Shown here one piece after another: positions 9,901 through 22,599 of a DNA stretch of 64,000 bases. Location: the NCBI GenBank assembly GCA_963969395.1, contig OZ017799.1, forward strand, positions 2,234,501-2,298,500, written 5' to 3'. Source of the stretch: Pseudoscleropodium purum. Taxonomy: Eukaryota; Streptophyta; Bryopsida; Hypnales; Brachytheciaceae. Position 1 is the stretch's first letter; the number at the start of each line of letters is the position of its first letter. The position numbers were made by a program, and so were the translations under genes. Under the pieces are notes generated by a model. The model searched no databases and had not been told where the DNA came from. It saw only the letters and a list, made by a program, of their open reading frames with translations.

Positions 9901-11997
9901 CAATAATTGGAACTACCCCAAAGTCTCTTTTCTTTTCAAATTAGCTATTTTTGACAAAGGTTGTAAGTTGTACTGTAATGAACAATGATTTGGTTTTGGC
10001 TTTTGCACATTAAGACACTTATGAGTGGTTAGAAGGTAGCAAGAAGGGATATACAAGGAATGATGGTTTAATTTTTGCTTTTGCACTTTAGGGTACATTC
10101 CCACTTGGTCTTAGTAGGATGTGATAGGTTTGTAATGTTAATAGGTAGTTTGTGCTATTATAGTTGAATGTCTTGGCAAATATTTCATAAAACAAATTTT
10201 TTTTCATTATGCAAATTAGAAGTGTTTCCTATTTGAAGACTATTACATAACAATACCACAGTATAAAGATTAATGAAATGCACAACATTGCACCTAGTAC
10301 ACTACAAAGCTTTATAGAAGCAAATAAACCTCTGCAAATGTTGATTTCATTCCAAATGAAGATGCACATTAAGTATCAATTAGATTGTTGTTTGTTCTTG
10401 TGTTCAAATTACTTGAATAGTGTTATATAAGAAACCATTTGTAGGACATCAACATCCATATTGACGTTCAATCTTTAGGAATCAATCTTTCTAACATTTT
10501 GATTTGTATTTTAGTGCATAGATTTTCCTTTGTAAAAAAATATTTTCTCTTCTCAAAGTGCTTTGTAGCCCTACTTTAAACACACTAGATACCCAATTAC
10601 CTACATTGATTTAAAGGATACATAAACATTCAAAATCCAACAAAAATGTGACTTAATAGAGAGTCTCTAATTTAAGATTTTCTATTAAAAAATCAAATAA
10701 AGATTCCAAATTGTAGAGGAACAATTTTTGCAAAGCATATATATAGCATTGATTAACAAAATTGAAGGTCTTAGTCAATCCTAGATAGAGCATATCAACA
10801 ATGGTGTATGAAAGTGTAATCTAGATATAGTCTAGTAATTAGATTAGCTTCTATCTAGTATATCAACAATGGTGTATATAAGTATAGTCTAGATATAATT
10901 CAATAATTACTAAATAGGTGTGTGACAATAGATAAATAAAAACCTTTATAATCTTATCAAATCTATGCAATTAAGAGTTATTGCTGTTTGAACCTCATTT
11001 TATTTGCAAGATACCAATTTTATCTTCTAAAACTTGCATTTAGCAAACTCCAAGTGCAAATGTACCTTGAGATACTTGTAAGTGGTAGAAGGTAGTAATA
11101 AAGGATATACAAGGAATGATGGTTTACTTTTTGCTTTTGCACATCAAGATACTTGAGAGCAAGAATCTTAGAAAATAGCAAGAAAAGGTAAACAAATAGT
11201 TTGCCCCCCCAATATTAAACTATATGAGTGAACATCTAAATTATGAAGTAGGATTAAAAAAGAAATAAACCCTCTAAAAGGTTGCTTCATAATGTAAGGA
11301 ACTTGGTGGAAAAGAGTCTCACCTAGACTCTAACTAGGGTAACTATAGAATGATTACCCAATGTATGACATAAACGCATGTGCAAAATTTTGGCTTGCAA
11401 TCACGGACCTTAGTGCAATTCAATGTCTATTCTAGTTGAGGTCAACTTATCTAGATTTGTAAGTTGAATTTGGTTCCTTTCTTGGGCTTGATGTCACTCT
11501 TTACTCGCTTTTCAATTAGAACTTAGCTTCTTAGAATAGACAAAAATCAAAATTGATCCAATCTATGGCTTAATTGAACTATCTTATAAATACAAGCAAT
11601 GTTGATTCTTCTTTGAAAGGCTCTAATTAGCATTTGGATTTGCCATGACTGTTCCTAAAAAGTACACTATATTTTCGAGAGAGCCCTTGAATTACAAGAG
11701 AGATACTAAAGTACAAACCATAAATAGACATTTAAACATGTGAAGTTGAAATTATCTGATCCTATATGGTGGCACTAATGCCAACATAGACATTGCTTTT
11801 CATAAGCTTTTTTCCAAATTTTATAGTACAAATGGAAAAAAAGCTCACAACCCCTTAGAAGGTTCATTTCTTTCTAATATCTTTTCTATGTGTACCTACA
11901 CTAATGTCCATGGTGATTGATCACTGGAATAGAAGGCCCAACTCAACTACAAAAAAGGAATACCATTTATTCTTTTGAGCCAAGGAGCATGTAATAT
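9901..11997. other. AT-rich intergenic sequence with short duplications
   Basis: No gene. A roughly 90-bp block at about 10005-10090 recurs at about 11060-11150, sharing GGATATACAAGGAATGATGG and TTTTTGCTTTTGCAC. A roughly 67-bp tandem duplication covers 10785-10905, with ATATCAACAATGGTGTAT at about 10792 and again at about 10859. Confidence 0.6.
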
Positions 11998-12221
11998 ACT
12001 ATAAGAGAAAGGGATGTTTTAAGTGAGTTCTTAAGTATAGTCCTCAATATAAAATTATAAGTAATGACCTTTAAGGAGACTTTTGGCAAAACTTTATTAG
12101 AAACACATGTATTTCTAGTAAATTTTTACTAAAAGTCTCCTTAGAGGTCATTACTTATAGTCTTATGTCTAGGTCTATACTCAAAAATTCACTTTAAATA
12201 CCCTTTTATCTTGTAGAGAAA
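11998..12221. mobile_element. near-complete palindromic foldback element
   Basis: The left half (about 11998-12105) and right half (about 12110-12221) are inverted copies around a short centre near 12108. Anchors are ATAAGTAATGACCTTTAAGG on the left and CCTTAGAGGTCATTACTTAT on the right. It has the shape of a MITE or snapback element of about 224 bp and encodes no protein. Confidence 0.75.
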
Positions 12222-13249
12222 TTTGAGATCAAGCATTTTGATACATGAAGGCTATTCTACATGTCATGAAATTTTTCAAAATAGAAAGCTTCATTGACAT
12301 TAACTCTAACCACATTATATCTTCTCTTCAAATTGAAGTTTTGGTCTCAATATAGGATAAAATTGCTTTCAATACTACCAAAAAATTTGACCACTCTTTA
12401 TGACTTTGAATTACAAAGGTGGGACCAACACCTCAAAATTACAAAGTTGGGACAAATAATTATTCTTTTAAGATATTCTTTGTTTAGTAGATGGCAAATT
12501 TGCAAACATATTTAAAACATTCTTTCTTTCTCATATAAATATTTTTGAAAAGATAATTGAAAAATAATTTGAATTATTTATAAATATCTCTATGTTAAGG
12601 CACATTGAAAACCTGCCTTGCCTTGGAGGTACGGTAGTATAGTTTCTTCCCACTTGCACCCAGAGACATCACCATTTTTATTGGGATTTCACCCGCTTTC
12701 TTAATTTACATACTTCCGCTTTTCACAGTTGGCCCCCCTCCTTTCACTAATGCAAGATGGAGTAACCAATTCACAATCTTAATCAAACCAGAGAAGTGCA
12801 ATCATTCTCTCTTTCTGATCATAAGCTCATCTCAGCCTGCCAAATTAAACAAGTTCATGGGAGATACTTGCTGCATTGCTTGGAACTCTTCTCCACTTCT
12901 TCAGAACCTCGTTCATTGCACGTTGGCACCTAAACATCCCAACATTTAGAAATTTTATACATAATGGTTGTAACTGAAAAAACAACACTTCAAATCAAAA
13001 CAATTGAGCATGTAGATGAAATTCTTGAACAATGGTTCCTTGAGAAGCAAGAATACTAGACCCTAGGACGTTTTGGGTCCTCCCTTGCAAATCCTGTTTA
13101 CCAATTAATCATTAAATTCAAGAAGTTTGCAAATATATTGGGAAGCATATTTCATTTAGTAAGGTGGCCTAGGGGTGAAAGTAAGGCCTTCAAGGAAGTT
13201 ATGTAACTGAAAAGCTAAAGTGGAGGTTCCGTTAAACATACAGTTCATT
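12222..13249. other. AT-rich spacer, nothing recognised
   Basis: I see no gene or clear repeat. Less AT-rich sequence between about 12600 and 12960 has no convincing frame. Confidence 0.4.
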
Positions 13250-13443
13250 AGAGGTTCCATGCACCATACAGGTGAACTATGATTTGTGCCAAGTGTAAAC
13301 TCACTTAATCTATTGACATTTAGTTTTTGCAATTGAGTTTGAACTCAAATCTAAATAGATTTGCAAAATTTTTGATGGCGCAAGTTTCTAGATTGTTGTA
13401 GGGAAAGGTTCAAGTTCACCTGTATGGTGAAATGGAACCTCTC
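13250..13443. repeat. inverted repeat with 30-bp arms
   Basis: AGAGGTTCCATGCACCATAC at 13250 continues to GTGAACT. It is matched in inverse near 13413-13443 by AGTTCACCTGTATGGTG followed by AAATGGAACCTCT. A loop of about 135 bp is enclosed. A degenerate direct copy of the arm lies just to the left at about 13223. Likely a small MITE. Confidence 0.65.
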
Positions 13444-13492
13444 TCTTACTTATGGTGAATGGACACTTTACATTACTATAAGAAAAGGAGAA

Positions 13493-16400
13493 TCATGTTG
13501 TGTCCAATTTGGAAACAAATCTGAAAACTGCAGAGCAGTGATCTTGACCTCTGAAACCCGCTAGACAGAACATCGAATTAGAAAGAGAAAAAGTGGGGAA
13601 GGAAAAAGAATCACCTCCAGGGGCCATGATCAATGAACATGTTGGGAGAGACAACGATGTCTCGAAAACTTTTGCGGTCTTTGAGAACAGCTGAGTATTG
13701 TGCTTCGCTTTCCTCCTCCACACATCCAATGCCATGACAAAAGCTCTGCACCATGGACTGTTTACTTGGTTCCATTTCCTTCACCAAATGGATGACCAAC
13801 CCAGGAACGTACATCTCTTCAGGCCAAACATCTTGTAACTCTGATCCCAAGTCTGTGGGCATTCCGTTCGGCAGCAACTCATGCTCTTTAAAGACCTGAG
13901 GATATGGATGCTCGTCTGCCACAGCACAAGTAACCGAGCACTCATCTTCTCTTGCGCTGTGAAGTTGCTCGGCCAAAAGATATTTTTCCTCACTATCTCT
14001 CGTGTTACCTGCCATTTCTTTTCCTGAATAACAAAACCACATACTCCATCAAATATCGTCATCCTCGTCAACAAAACTAACAAGATTTCTGAAGACAAAG
14101 CTCAATTACAAGGTGGAAGCCATGAATATCTAGTTAGAATAGCATGCTCGGTGGGAAGGTATTCATCTGTGGGCTATTCAAAAGGTTTTCAGTGAAATTA
14201 GACAGTTTCGGGAACTACTAGACATCATAAAGGAAATCTCACGGATTGGTCAAGGTGATCATCTACAGGCTTCTCCATTGTACAAGACGAGGCCACTCTA
14301 TGATCACTTAAGACCCATAAGGAGATCTCTCCATGAAGCATGGGGGAGATTCTCTTTATAGTGATGTCCAAAAGTTCTTGAAACAGCCTAATTTTAGTGA
14401 ACTCTCTATTTAGATTCTGGCTCCGGTAGTTGGACATAACACTCTCCACTTTACTCAAGACTGAATCTTAGTTACGCAAAACTTGGGAAGAGCTGAACGG
14501 GCATATTCCCAGTCCTCCCTTTAGCAAAGCTTTACACATATCTTTGATCAAAGTATGTATCATGATCTGGTAAGCAGAAGAGGTTTGGTCTAACTGCAGC
14601 TCTAAAATAGACCAGGGGTCACCTCGACAACAATAGGACCGAAGTGATTAACTAAGAGTGTCACAACAGCACTCCATAGCGAGGCAGTAAACTTATGAAA
14701 AGGATTACGGTGTTTACTCCATTGTTCCAGCAGCTGATCAGAAGTAGGACTATTCCGCTCAGAGTCTCTGTCGTGGGAAATTTCTGCTAAGCACTCGGGT
14801 CTTCTCTCTCCTGAACTATCACTGGATTTGGTTTCTTCTGAGCTCCCTAAAAGGAACCACGCTGAGTTAGAACTCTCAGAGTTTGAAGAAAGAGCACCAA
14901 GTGCAGCAGTACGGAGTCGCATGATAGATGCCACTGAGAGTCGTGACGAAAACTCGTCATTATATATGACACTGCAAAAATACGAAAACGCATGATCAAA
15001 TGGGACAGTCTATTATTACAGGTCTAGAGTATGCCTGCTAGACTTTCAACATCAAAAAACTATATGAGGGTAGATCAGCAAGAGAATTTAAAGCACGTAT
15101 TTTTAAAGGTTCAGTACCCAGGGTGTCTCTAAGACAGTTGCCTACAATTTCAATTGTAGCATGGCTAGTTCAATTGGAATACCTCGTCGGGATGGTTTTT
15201 CTACTAGCGACATCAATTAACTCAAACTCTTGACAGTTGCTAGATAAGAACATCCCCATTCAGTGAAAGATCTTACCTTGTTACAAAACTAGCACATGCA
15301 TCGGCAGTGACCGAATCTACACAAGGCAATACACCATATGTGTACACACGTAGGTCTGGGTACCGTTTGTACAACTGCCAACCACCATCACCACCACCCA
15401 TGCGTCTTTCTCAGTCTCTTTAACTTATTCCTTTACACACCTACAAAGTGCATCTACGTCTCAACAACTAGGCCAGTGCCACGAGAATATGAGGCCTCAA
15501 TTAAGTACATACAGGTGTGTATATTTCGTTCTATTAAACACAAGATGGTTTAATATAACGACTTATCCTGGAAAATGAACAAACCATAAGAGATGAACTT
15601 ACCCGTAATGCTGTCAGGGTAGCAATTGAACCTCCAAGTGAATGCCCAACAAAACGAAGACTATATCCTTCGTATTTCCCTCCTGAGCCCAGAAGTCCGG
15701 TCAACAGTCCCTGCCTCCGCCCCAGCCGTGACACTTCGCTATCTGATGCCCAAGCCCACCATACATACCCAATTATTTGTCAACAAGCCACGTGTATGCC
15801 TCCATGATGAATTGAGGAGTATTTTGATTAATGAAGGTTCGGTTCAAGTCCTTCGATTGCAAGTAGACAACCCATCTTTTGGTATTCTGGAGCCCTAGCC
15901 ACAATAAAATTGGCAGTCTTTACATTAGAAACTGTCTTTAATGGCATCACAATTGGCAAGGTTAAACGTGCCAAGGTTCTCTAAAACGCCTCTTCTGCGG
16001 GGGTTTCTACTAATAACAGTATTCTAAACATCGTTGCTTAGCTTCTCTCATGAGCACGCAAGTAACCACTGTGAAGCACGTATGCACAAATTCACCATAA
16101 TCATACACAAAATGGTGAACATCTCTTCGTACCGCCAATCTCTGTACAGGATGCGCAATCGTCGAGAGCTTGCTCCTCACTCTCGTCTTCAGCCAGATTG
16201 TCAAGCTTCATCGAGAGCTCGCGAGCAGCGTTGATGACCCCTTTATGGCAGTAATGTGGCATGGAATCTTGCACTTGCTTCTTTACTTGGTCTGGAATAC
16301 CATCCCCTCTATACCCGACAGACACATGCAGTATGGTGAATCGATAACCTCTACAGTATCGTGATCAACTGAAAGACGTAACTATTATGCCAGGGATATA

Positions 16401-19400
16401 GGAGTTCGGTTTTCATACTTGAGTAGGCCGAGGAGGTCAGAGTCCGACAGCTTGCATTCCCGGTCCGCCAGCCCATCTATAAGCATATCCTCTGGAGTCT
16501 CAGTACCACGGACAGCAACTACCACTTTTTTCAAGTGATGCAGGACCACGACAAAGTACACAGTCTCTCGAGATTTTTCCTGCACAGTTCAAGTGATAAG
16601 GTAATCAGCGAAACGAGTCCTCAGAATGGCTTGCCAATCGATTCTCAAACAGTCAGAATGAATGCCATAGACCTCGCACAACCTGAGAGACACGGCCCTG
16701 CAAAAGAGCATCAGGAGGAAGCTGTGCATGCCTTAAAAAGGCAGCTGCATTTCCTCTCCACCAATTATCACCTTCCAGTATTGGCCTCCTGAATTCCACA
16801 GATTATTCAAAAGTTAATTGAATATGTTTGCAACAGCTGAAATTTCTAGCCCCAGAGTCTAAAGCCTAGAATTGTGAAGTAAAGAGCATGCTCTTCATCA
16901 TGGGCTTAAAATGTAGTGCGGACAATGAGAAGAAAATACGGGAAGAGTACACAAGAATCACCTATTGCGGTTCCAGAAGCTCAGAATACCCTGACGTCTG
17001 AGCCATACGCAAATCCATGTAAAGGGATGTTGGCAGAAATCCAAAAGAAATCCCTGTTCACATATGCATTGCCACAATTGTCATGAATGTTGTCTTACTA
17101 TGTAGGTTTCTAATGAACGAATCTATCATATTCATTTCGTGGTAGGTATCACTGAAAGAAAAACATTATTTCATTCGTACTCAGTTCTCAACGAAAGGAA
17201 AGGATTACGCTCATTGAACAAATGTAAAGAACCGCTGGTTTACAGCACAGGATTCTCTATGTTATTAAAACATGCAGGCTGACTCGTCTAATACAATTAT
17301 GTCTAAAATCACTTGAGTATCTTTTGACAGCTACTTGGGTTAACTATGTTGTAAAAGCCAGATAACCCAAGCTGTCTTCAAGAAATAAACATTAAAAAGA
17401 AATTCAATACACAGACCTAGAAGGAGAGCGAGATACGTCGCGAAAAAACAAACAGTACCGTATATGCAGCGACAGCATAAGGGTGTAAAAGTGAAGCCTC
17501 ACTGAGAAGCTCCTCAGGCACAGCTCCACCATCATCTGCAGCAATAGGTTCAACTTTTTGTTCCCGCAGCAATGCAATTCCTGACACAAATCGTAGTGTT
17601 CAGAAACCTTGACATTTCAATTAATGATCAAATCTGATTAGATACTGAGGCACTTCACTGAAAGCAACAACATTAAAAATACAAACGGTGTGAGACTTAC
17701 CCGCTGCTATTTCCAGGTGGCTGGCACCTCCAGCTCGATACTCCAGAAGTTCTCCTATCAACGCAGCCACGATATCCACTTCATCCTTATCTGACTGAGA
17801 CCTGGAGAATAAGCTAAGCCTGTTACAGATTTATTTATTTTGTGTTTCTACGAGTTGCGGAATCTAATCACTAGAAGAGAAACCTCCGAGAGGTATTCCA
17901 GAAAATCCAAACCACACTGAACCTTAGATCAATGTGTTACATCATCTAAGCAAAATCTTGCCGAGTGTAACACGTCTTGGATATCTCTTGGGGGGAAGAG
18001 TTTTTACTAGTGAATGTCAGAATATAACAAATTCCATTTGACGTCCTGTTCCAATTATGTCTGATACGTGTTAGCTATAAACACCATTAGTAGCGAAGAT
18101 AGCACACTATGAAGTTTGAAATGGTTGCACAAGAAAGCTCAATTCCAGATCTCGTGAGGAGTTTAGTCTAGAGAGAGGCACGTCGTGCTTCACTTGATTG
18201 TGATTAAGTGTACAAGAAGTGCTTACTGATGACCTTTTTTATAGAGCATGAAAGACTACAAGTAAATATTTGCAAGTTTGGAAAATTATCTGCTTACAAG
18301 TACTGACGCCTGCCAAGGCAACACAGGAACTCTCGAATTCCATAGTCAAACATCTCACGGTAATGCGCCCTCCACGCGTCACCGTGATTGTGATATAGTG
18401 ACCTCCATGCTATAACATCCGAACCCACACAGCATTGCGCCACTGCACTTGCCCAAGCTAAGACAGGTGTCACCACCAGCCATAATCTGAAACCAGGGTC
18501 TGCCACTGCCAATCCACCGACAGTAAGAAACGATTGAGCACAGAACATAAATGGGCAATAGGTCCTCCTATTCACTGAGAAGCTTCCTCTACCTGGCTCT
18601 TATGAGCATAGCATCGAAGAAAGAAAAACAGAAGGAAAGACCACAACAACATCTAGTTGCATCTTAGTAATAAAACAAGCGTCTCATATTCCTTGACCAA
18701 TTTTCTAGTGAAAAATATTGTCAATAAAATTAGATCGTTTCGGGATCTTGTAGACAATGCTATAAAGAGAATCTTTGAGTTAATTTATGGGTCTCCGAAC
18801 AGTCTACAGTTTTACTTCTCATAACAGTTACAGTCTACAGAGGCTTCCCAATGAAACTTAGGGAGGTGTCAATATGATCAGTCTGACCACAGGGAGACCC
18901 CCTTATAAATCATGGGGAAGATTCTCTTATGCCGTAGTCTAGAAATTTCGGAAACAGTCTAATTTTATTGAATACGCTGCTAATTTTATGAATTCACGCG
19001 CTCTCAGATGTGGTTGTGATTGTGAACTTTGACAATGAAACAGAATGAACTACACGGAGCAAGACACTTACCCCCGCCACAAGAGAATCGGTAGGCAAAG
19101 CCTTTCGCAGATATTGTTGCAATTACAAAGGCAAAACAAAGAGCACCCACGCCTTGAACTGCAGTGACCAAAAATCCAACTCGGCTCCACCAAAGCCACA
19201 CCTTATACCATTTCTGAATGCAAAAGGAAAACAAGCCACATACGTGGCAATGAGGCTTAGAAAACAGCAACAAAGGAGGTGCGAAATTGCAGCTAAACAT
19301 CAAAAAGATTATACTGATCGAAGCTTGTGAAGTTCGAGAGTGACACCTTATATAAGGTAGAGAATACTAAACCCGTTAGGGACCTAATCCCTTCTCCTTT

Positions 19401-21190
19401 TGACTGAGCCCTATCATCAACAACCCATCTCTTCCAATAGACCCGGTAGACCGTCAATTACCAAGTTGGGATTAAGGACGACTTGGTTAAATGTCAATGA
19501 CCACTGATCTTTTAATGGAAATGGAGTTGTCTACAATCCCTTAAATAGTGATCTACAGCCTCCCACTTTAAAACATTGCACAAGAAATCGATAAAAAATC
19601 TGATGCTCATGTTATACCGAAGGTGATCTTTCCAGTGAGCTCAATACTGATCTCCCAAAGAAAGCTTATATCTACAAATAGTTAAAATACTTAATAGTAT
19701 CCTCGAACTTACCCGTCTTTTGGAGCGTAGAGGTTGCACCATAGCAACAGAGGGGTAGTCATGCATTGCGGTTGCGGTGACAGCTTGAATGAATCCCATA
19801 CCTAGCATCCACAGCAGACGCAAGCAAGCTGCGGCAGTGATCATGTTTGCAGCAGCTGCCACCTTCCTTGGACAATCCTGCCGAGTAGCCACTGTTGCTA
19901 CGGAAGTCGAAACGAGAGCTAAAGTGCAGTTGAGCAGTCCCAGCACGAAAATTGATTTGCGGACCTCCTGGAAATAGTGGCACACCCCCATGGAGTGAAT
20001 CTTCATGCTAGGACTTGTAGCTGGGAGGAATCCATTTTCCCCGCTCGGAGAATGGAGACCGAAAACCTTTCGTGTAAAACTGTAGCTGCGAATTCGCTTC
20101 CGGCGCAACCGAGCGAACAATCGAAGCAGCTCGAGCCAGGGAATACTCGCTCTCTCCAGCATTGGCCCTATGCACCATTGAAATCGCACCACTATCAAAA
20201 CAAAACGAAATTCCCCGTAAACGAGATCGCCATACTAACATCCCCATTTATTTCTCTAAAAATTACTCCTTCCTCTTTTTCCTTAGTGCAGTCCTGAGCA
20301 TTTGTCGACCTGGTGAAAGAGAAAATACAATGAGAGCATCCGCAACAAAGTACCAGTTGATGCAAACGCAGCAATGACCATCATATAGAGAAAAAAGAGA
20401 AACTAGTCATGTGCAAAGATTATTGGCTCAGGTCTAGGAATTAACCTCTAGAGGTCAAGGACCAAAGATTCATGTGTCTAGGAAATTCTAAACAACTGAG
20501 AATATGCCTACTCAAAGACTGTCATGAGTTCAACATTGTGGCCAAAAGAAACCTTGGATTTATTTCAAGTACAGTTCCAAGGGTGCTCATAAGCCCCTCA
20601 AGTATGTTCTGATATGCAAAGTAATTCTCTCAACCTGGAATTAAGCATTTGTTTACAATGCTTAACGAAGAGAGCTAAATCGCTCGAAAATAATATAGAA
20701 ATGCCGATAGTCCAGAGTGCAACTTCAGACTTCCGTTTACGACAACCAGAGACGTACCTCAAATTCAAGCTCAGCTATACAATATGTATGTATACCTCAA
20801 ACGCATACAAGACTCCAGCTCCAATGACACTTTGCAGCGCATAGTACTCCAAAAACAGCTCCACAAAGTCCAAGCCCAGCTGTAGAGCAAAGGAATCAAC
20901 CCTAAATCAAGACTCGAGAGCTCTCCTTATACTAACCAGCTGCTGCTCCCATCAAGAGCTCCAATGCTAGACCCAGATTGTGATTCTTTCCGATTGATAA
21001 GTTTGAATTGAGATCTCCCCAATAGCGCTAACAGCTCAATTCGACGAACTGAATGATCCTCAATCACAATTTCTGTCGATCAGCGATCGTGTGCCTTCTC
21101 ATCTCTCCAAATCTCTGTGTGAAGAGTGGAGAGAGCTCTGAGTTCAGAATGTGAGACTGTTTCAACTGTGATTGCTGCATTCGCACTCAT
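13493..21190 (-). CDS. sn1-specific diacylglycerol lipase-like protein (class-3 lipase); start unresolved
   Basis: Exons (5' to 3'): 20937-21190 (interrupted), 20796-20901, 19713-20234, 19072-19213, 18298-18574, 17701-17801, 17459-17580, 16962-17053, 16683-16788, 16419-16579, 16133-16308, 15603-15742, 15277-15374, 14613-14971, 13615-14023, 13493-13550. About 1000 aa. Several membrane spans come first, then GDNWWRG, AVRGTETPEDMLIDGLADREC, the nucleophile elbow GHSLGG (exon 15603-15742), NDEFSSRLS (probable catalytic Asp) and PGLVIHL (probable His). It matches plant DAG-lipase-like proteins such as Arabidopsis At3g14075/At4g16070, which should cleave the sn-1 acyl chain of diacylglycerol at membranes. 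The only plausible ATG (21190) is cut off by a TGA at 21080-21082; the first later in-frame ATG is at 20162. The intron from 14612 to 14024 needs a weak GTCTAT donor, and the last intron (64 nt) may be unused, in which case the stop is at 13611-13613. Confidence 0.82.
14186..14403. mobile_element. intronic MITE-like element, copy B
   Basis: Inside the lipase intron between 14024 and 14612. The left end is AGTGAAATTAGACAGTTTCG and the right end is CTTGAAACAGCCTAATTTTA. Same family as 8344-8583. Confidence 0.72.
18718..18973. mobile_element. intronic MITE-like element, copy C
   Basis: Inside the lipase intron between 18575 and 19071. The ends are TCAATAAAATTAGATCGTTT and GGAAACAGTCTAATTTTATT. 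These show the terminal inverted repeat reaching out to TCAATAAAATTAGA. Confidence 0.74.
19351..19592. repeat. second intronic repeat family, copy 1
   Basis: In the lipase intron 19214-19712. It aligns over about 200 bp with 36811-37013 in G-beta intron 1, with shared blocks such as AAATGTC..GACCACT.ATCTTT, ATGG.GTTGTCTA and GTGATCTACA. Read on the minus strand it contains a GGCTCAG block and, further on, GGGTTTAGTATTC, which loosely recall tRNA A and B boxes. Confidence 0.55.
21080..21082 (-). other. in-frame TGA in the lipase N-terminal frame
   Basis: The minus-strand frame opened by ATG at 21190 (MSANAAITVETVSHSELRAL, 36 codons) meets TGA here. After it the same frame stays open (IEDHSVRRIELLALLGR) up to a GT donor at 20936-20935 and joins in phase to the membrane segment encoded at 20796-20901. 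No ATG lies between this TGA and 20162. Confidence 0.7.
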
Positions 21191-22408
21191 AGCCTAATCC
21201 AATGCGCGCGTTTCACGAGCAATCATTCATCTGCGACATGGTCATCACTGACACATTCGCGCGGCCTCCTGCGTTGGAGAGACGGCTCCTTTCAAGCTGC
21301 TCTCTGAAGCCCTCGCTGGAGCTTCCCGTGCAGCCTAATTCAATTAAGCTTAACCCTTAAATGCCGAAGGGGTGACCCTCGAAATCATCTTTTTGTATTA
21401 CCGTGTGAATCACTAGCCTTCAAAATTGCAAAAGTAGTCATTGTAAGTCAAACTACTGTAGAAGATCTTCCCTTTTCAAAATGAATTTTGAGGATGAATA
21501 GTTGCACTTCTATCCTATACAATTTATTTCCCCATCATCCATCGAACACAAAACTTCTGCCTCAACGTTCAAAGATAAAATTAGTGGGAGAGTTTGAAAA
21601 TGGTATGAAGTCCATCTAGCAACCATTTAGGGGGATCTTTAATTGTTGAAATTCTTTTCAATCAATTTTTCTTGAAAGAGAAATGAAATTGGCACCTATC
21701 TCAAGTTGTTTCATATTATTTGGACCAATGTTTTCTTTTTTTCATTTTAAATGAATCTGGATGAATTAGTACGTCACGTCAAGCTGGTAGGCTATGAGTC
21801 CAACAAACAACAAGTACACTCAAACCTCTTTCACATGGCCTCTAACATGACAATCTACAAAATCTCTTGCACACTATATAATACACTTTGTCATCCATTC
21901 AACCTATCTTATAGTTTCAAAAACTATCATCCCAGTAGTCATATGAAAGAGGTTAAAGTGTAAAGGGAATCGCTTGTTGGCTCCATTGCTAAATGAAAAC
22001 AATGCAACAGTATGTACACAAAAACACCAACAAAATTTGTTTCTACATTCACAAAAGATTTTGGTTCTCGATGTTTCTAGATGTAGGCTCCCTAAATGCA
22101 TTCAAACTTGTGGGCTATTCATTGTGCATTGAGGATGAATCATGGGCTATTCTCTCCAGAAATGGAAAAGCCATTGAAGTGAGCATTGATCACAAGCCTC
22201 AGAAACTAGAAGAGTGTAAAATGGTAATCATTTATTGAGGACTCTCCTTTCAAACTTTAATACAAACAACAAAAAATAGTTCTCGAAAAATACACACAAC
22301 TAAGGATCAAGTGAACTCAAAGTATAAGAACATAGAAGGCAAAGCATGGATTTATATACCATCTCGGCCTTGTTCGTTAAATTCAACCGTATACTAAAAG
22401 AAACTTGT
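21191..22408. other. intergenic sequence 5' of the lipase gene
   Basis: 21191-21360 is GC-richer and is probably the leader and promoter of the lipase gene. A fragment related to the 2403-3550 foldback family lies at about 21610-21725 (CTTGAAAGAG, ATTGGCACCTATCTC and GTTGTTTCATATT blocks). The remainder shows no gene. Confidence 0.5.
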
Positions 22409-22573
22409 GTCTAATTTGACAAATTTTTCTAGACATTTAATGTAACAAGCCATGTTTTTATGTCAACAATTATATCCACTATAACTGAAGATGTTATGGT
22501 GAACATAATTGTTTACATAAGAACATGGCTTGTTACATTAGACGTCTAGAAAAATCCATCAAATTAGACACGA
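22409..22573. mobile_element. 165-bp foldback element
   Basis: Two arms of about 67 bp, 22409-22475 and 22507-22573, are inverted copies. Anchors are GTGTCTAATTTGAC with TAATGTAACAAGCCATGTT on the left, and AACATGGCTTGTTACATTA with ATCAAATTAGACAC on the right. The loop is about 30 bp. It abuts the transposase remnant that starts near 22590. Confidence 0.75.
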
Positions 22574-22599
22574 GAAAATCCAAAAAAATACAGATTCCT

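Noticed and set aside
15835..15860. GGTTCAAGTCC B-box-like sequence in a lipase intron
   Set aside because: No A-box at tRNA spacing on the same strand and no cloverleaf.
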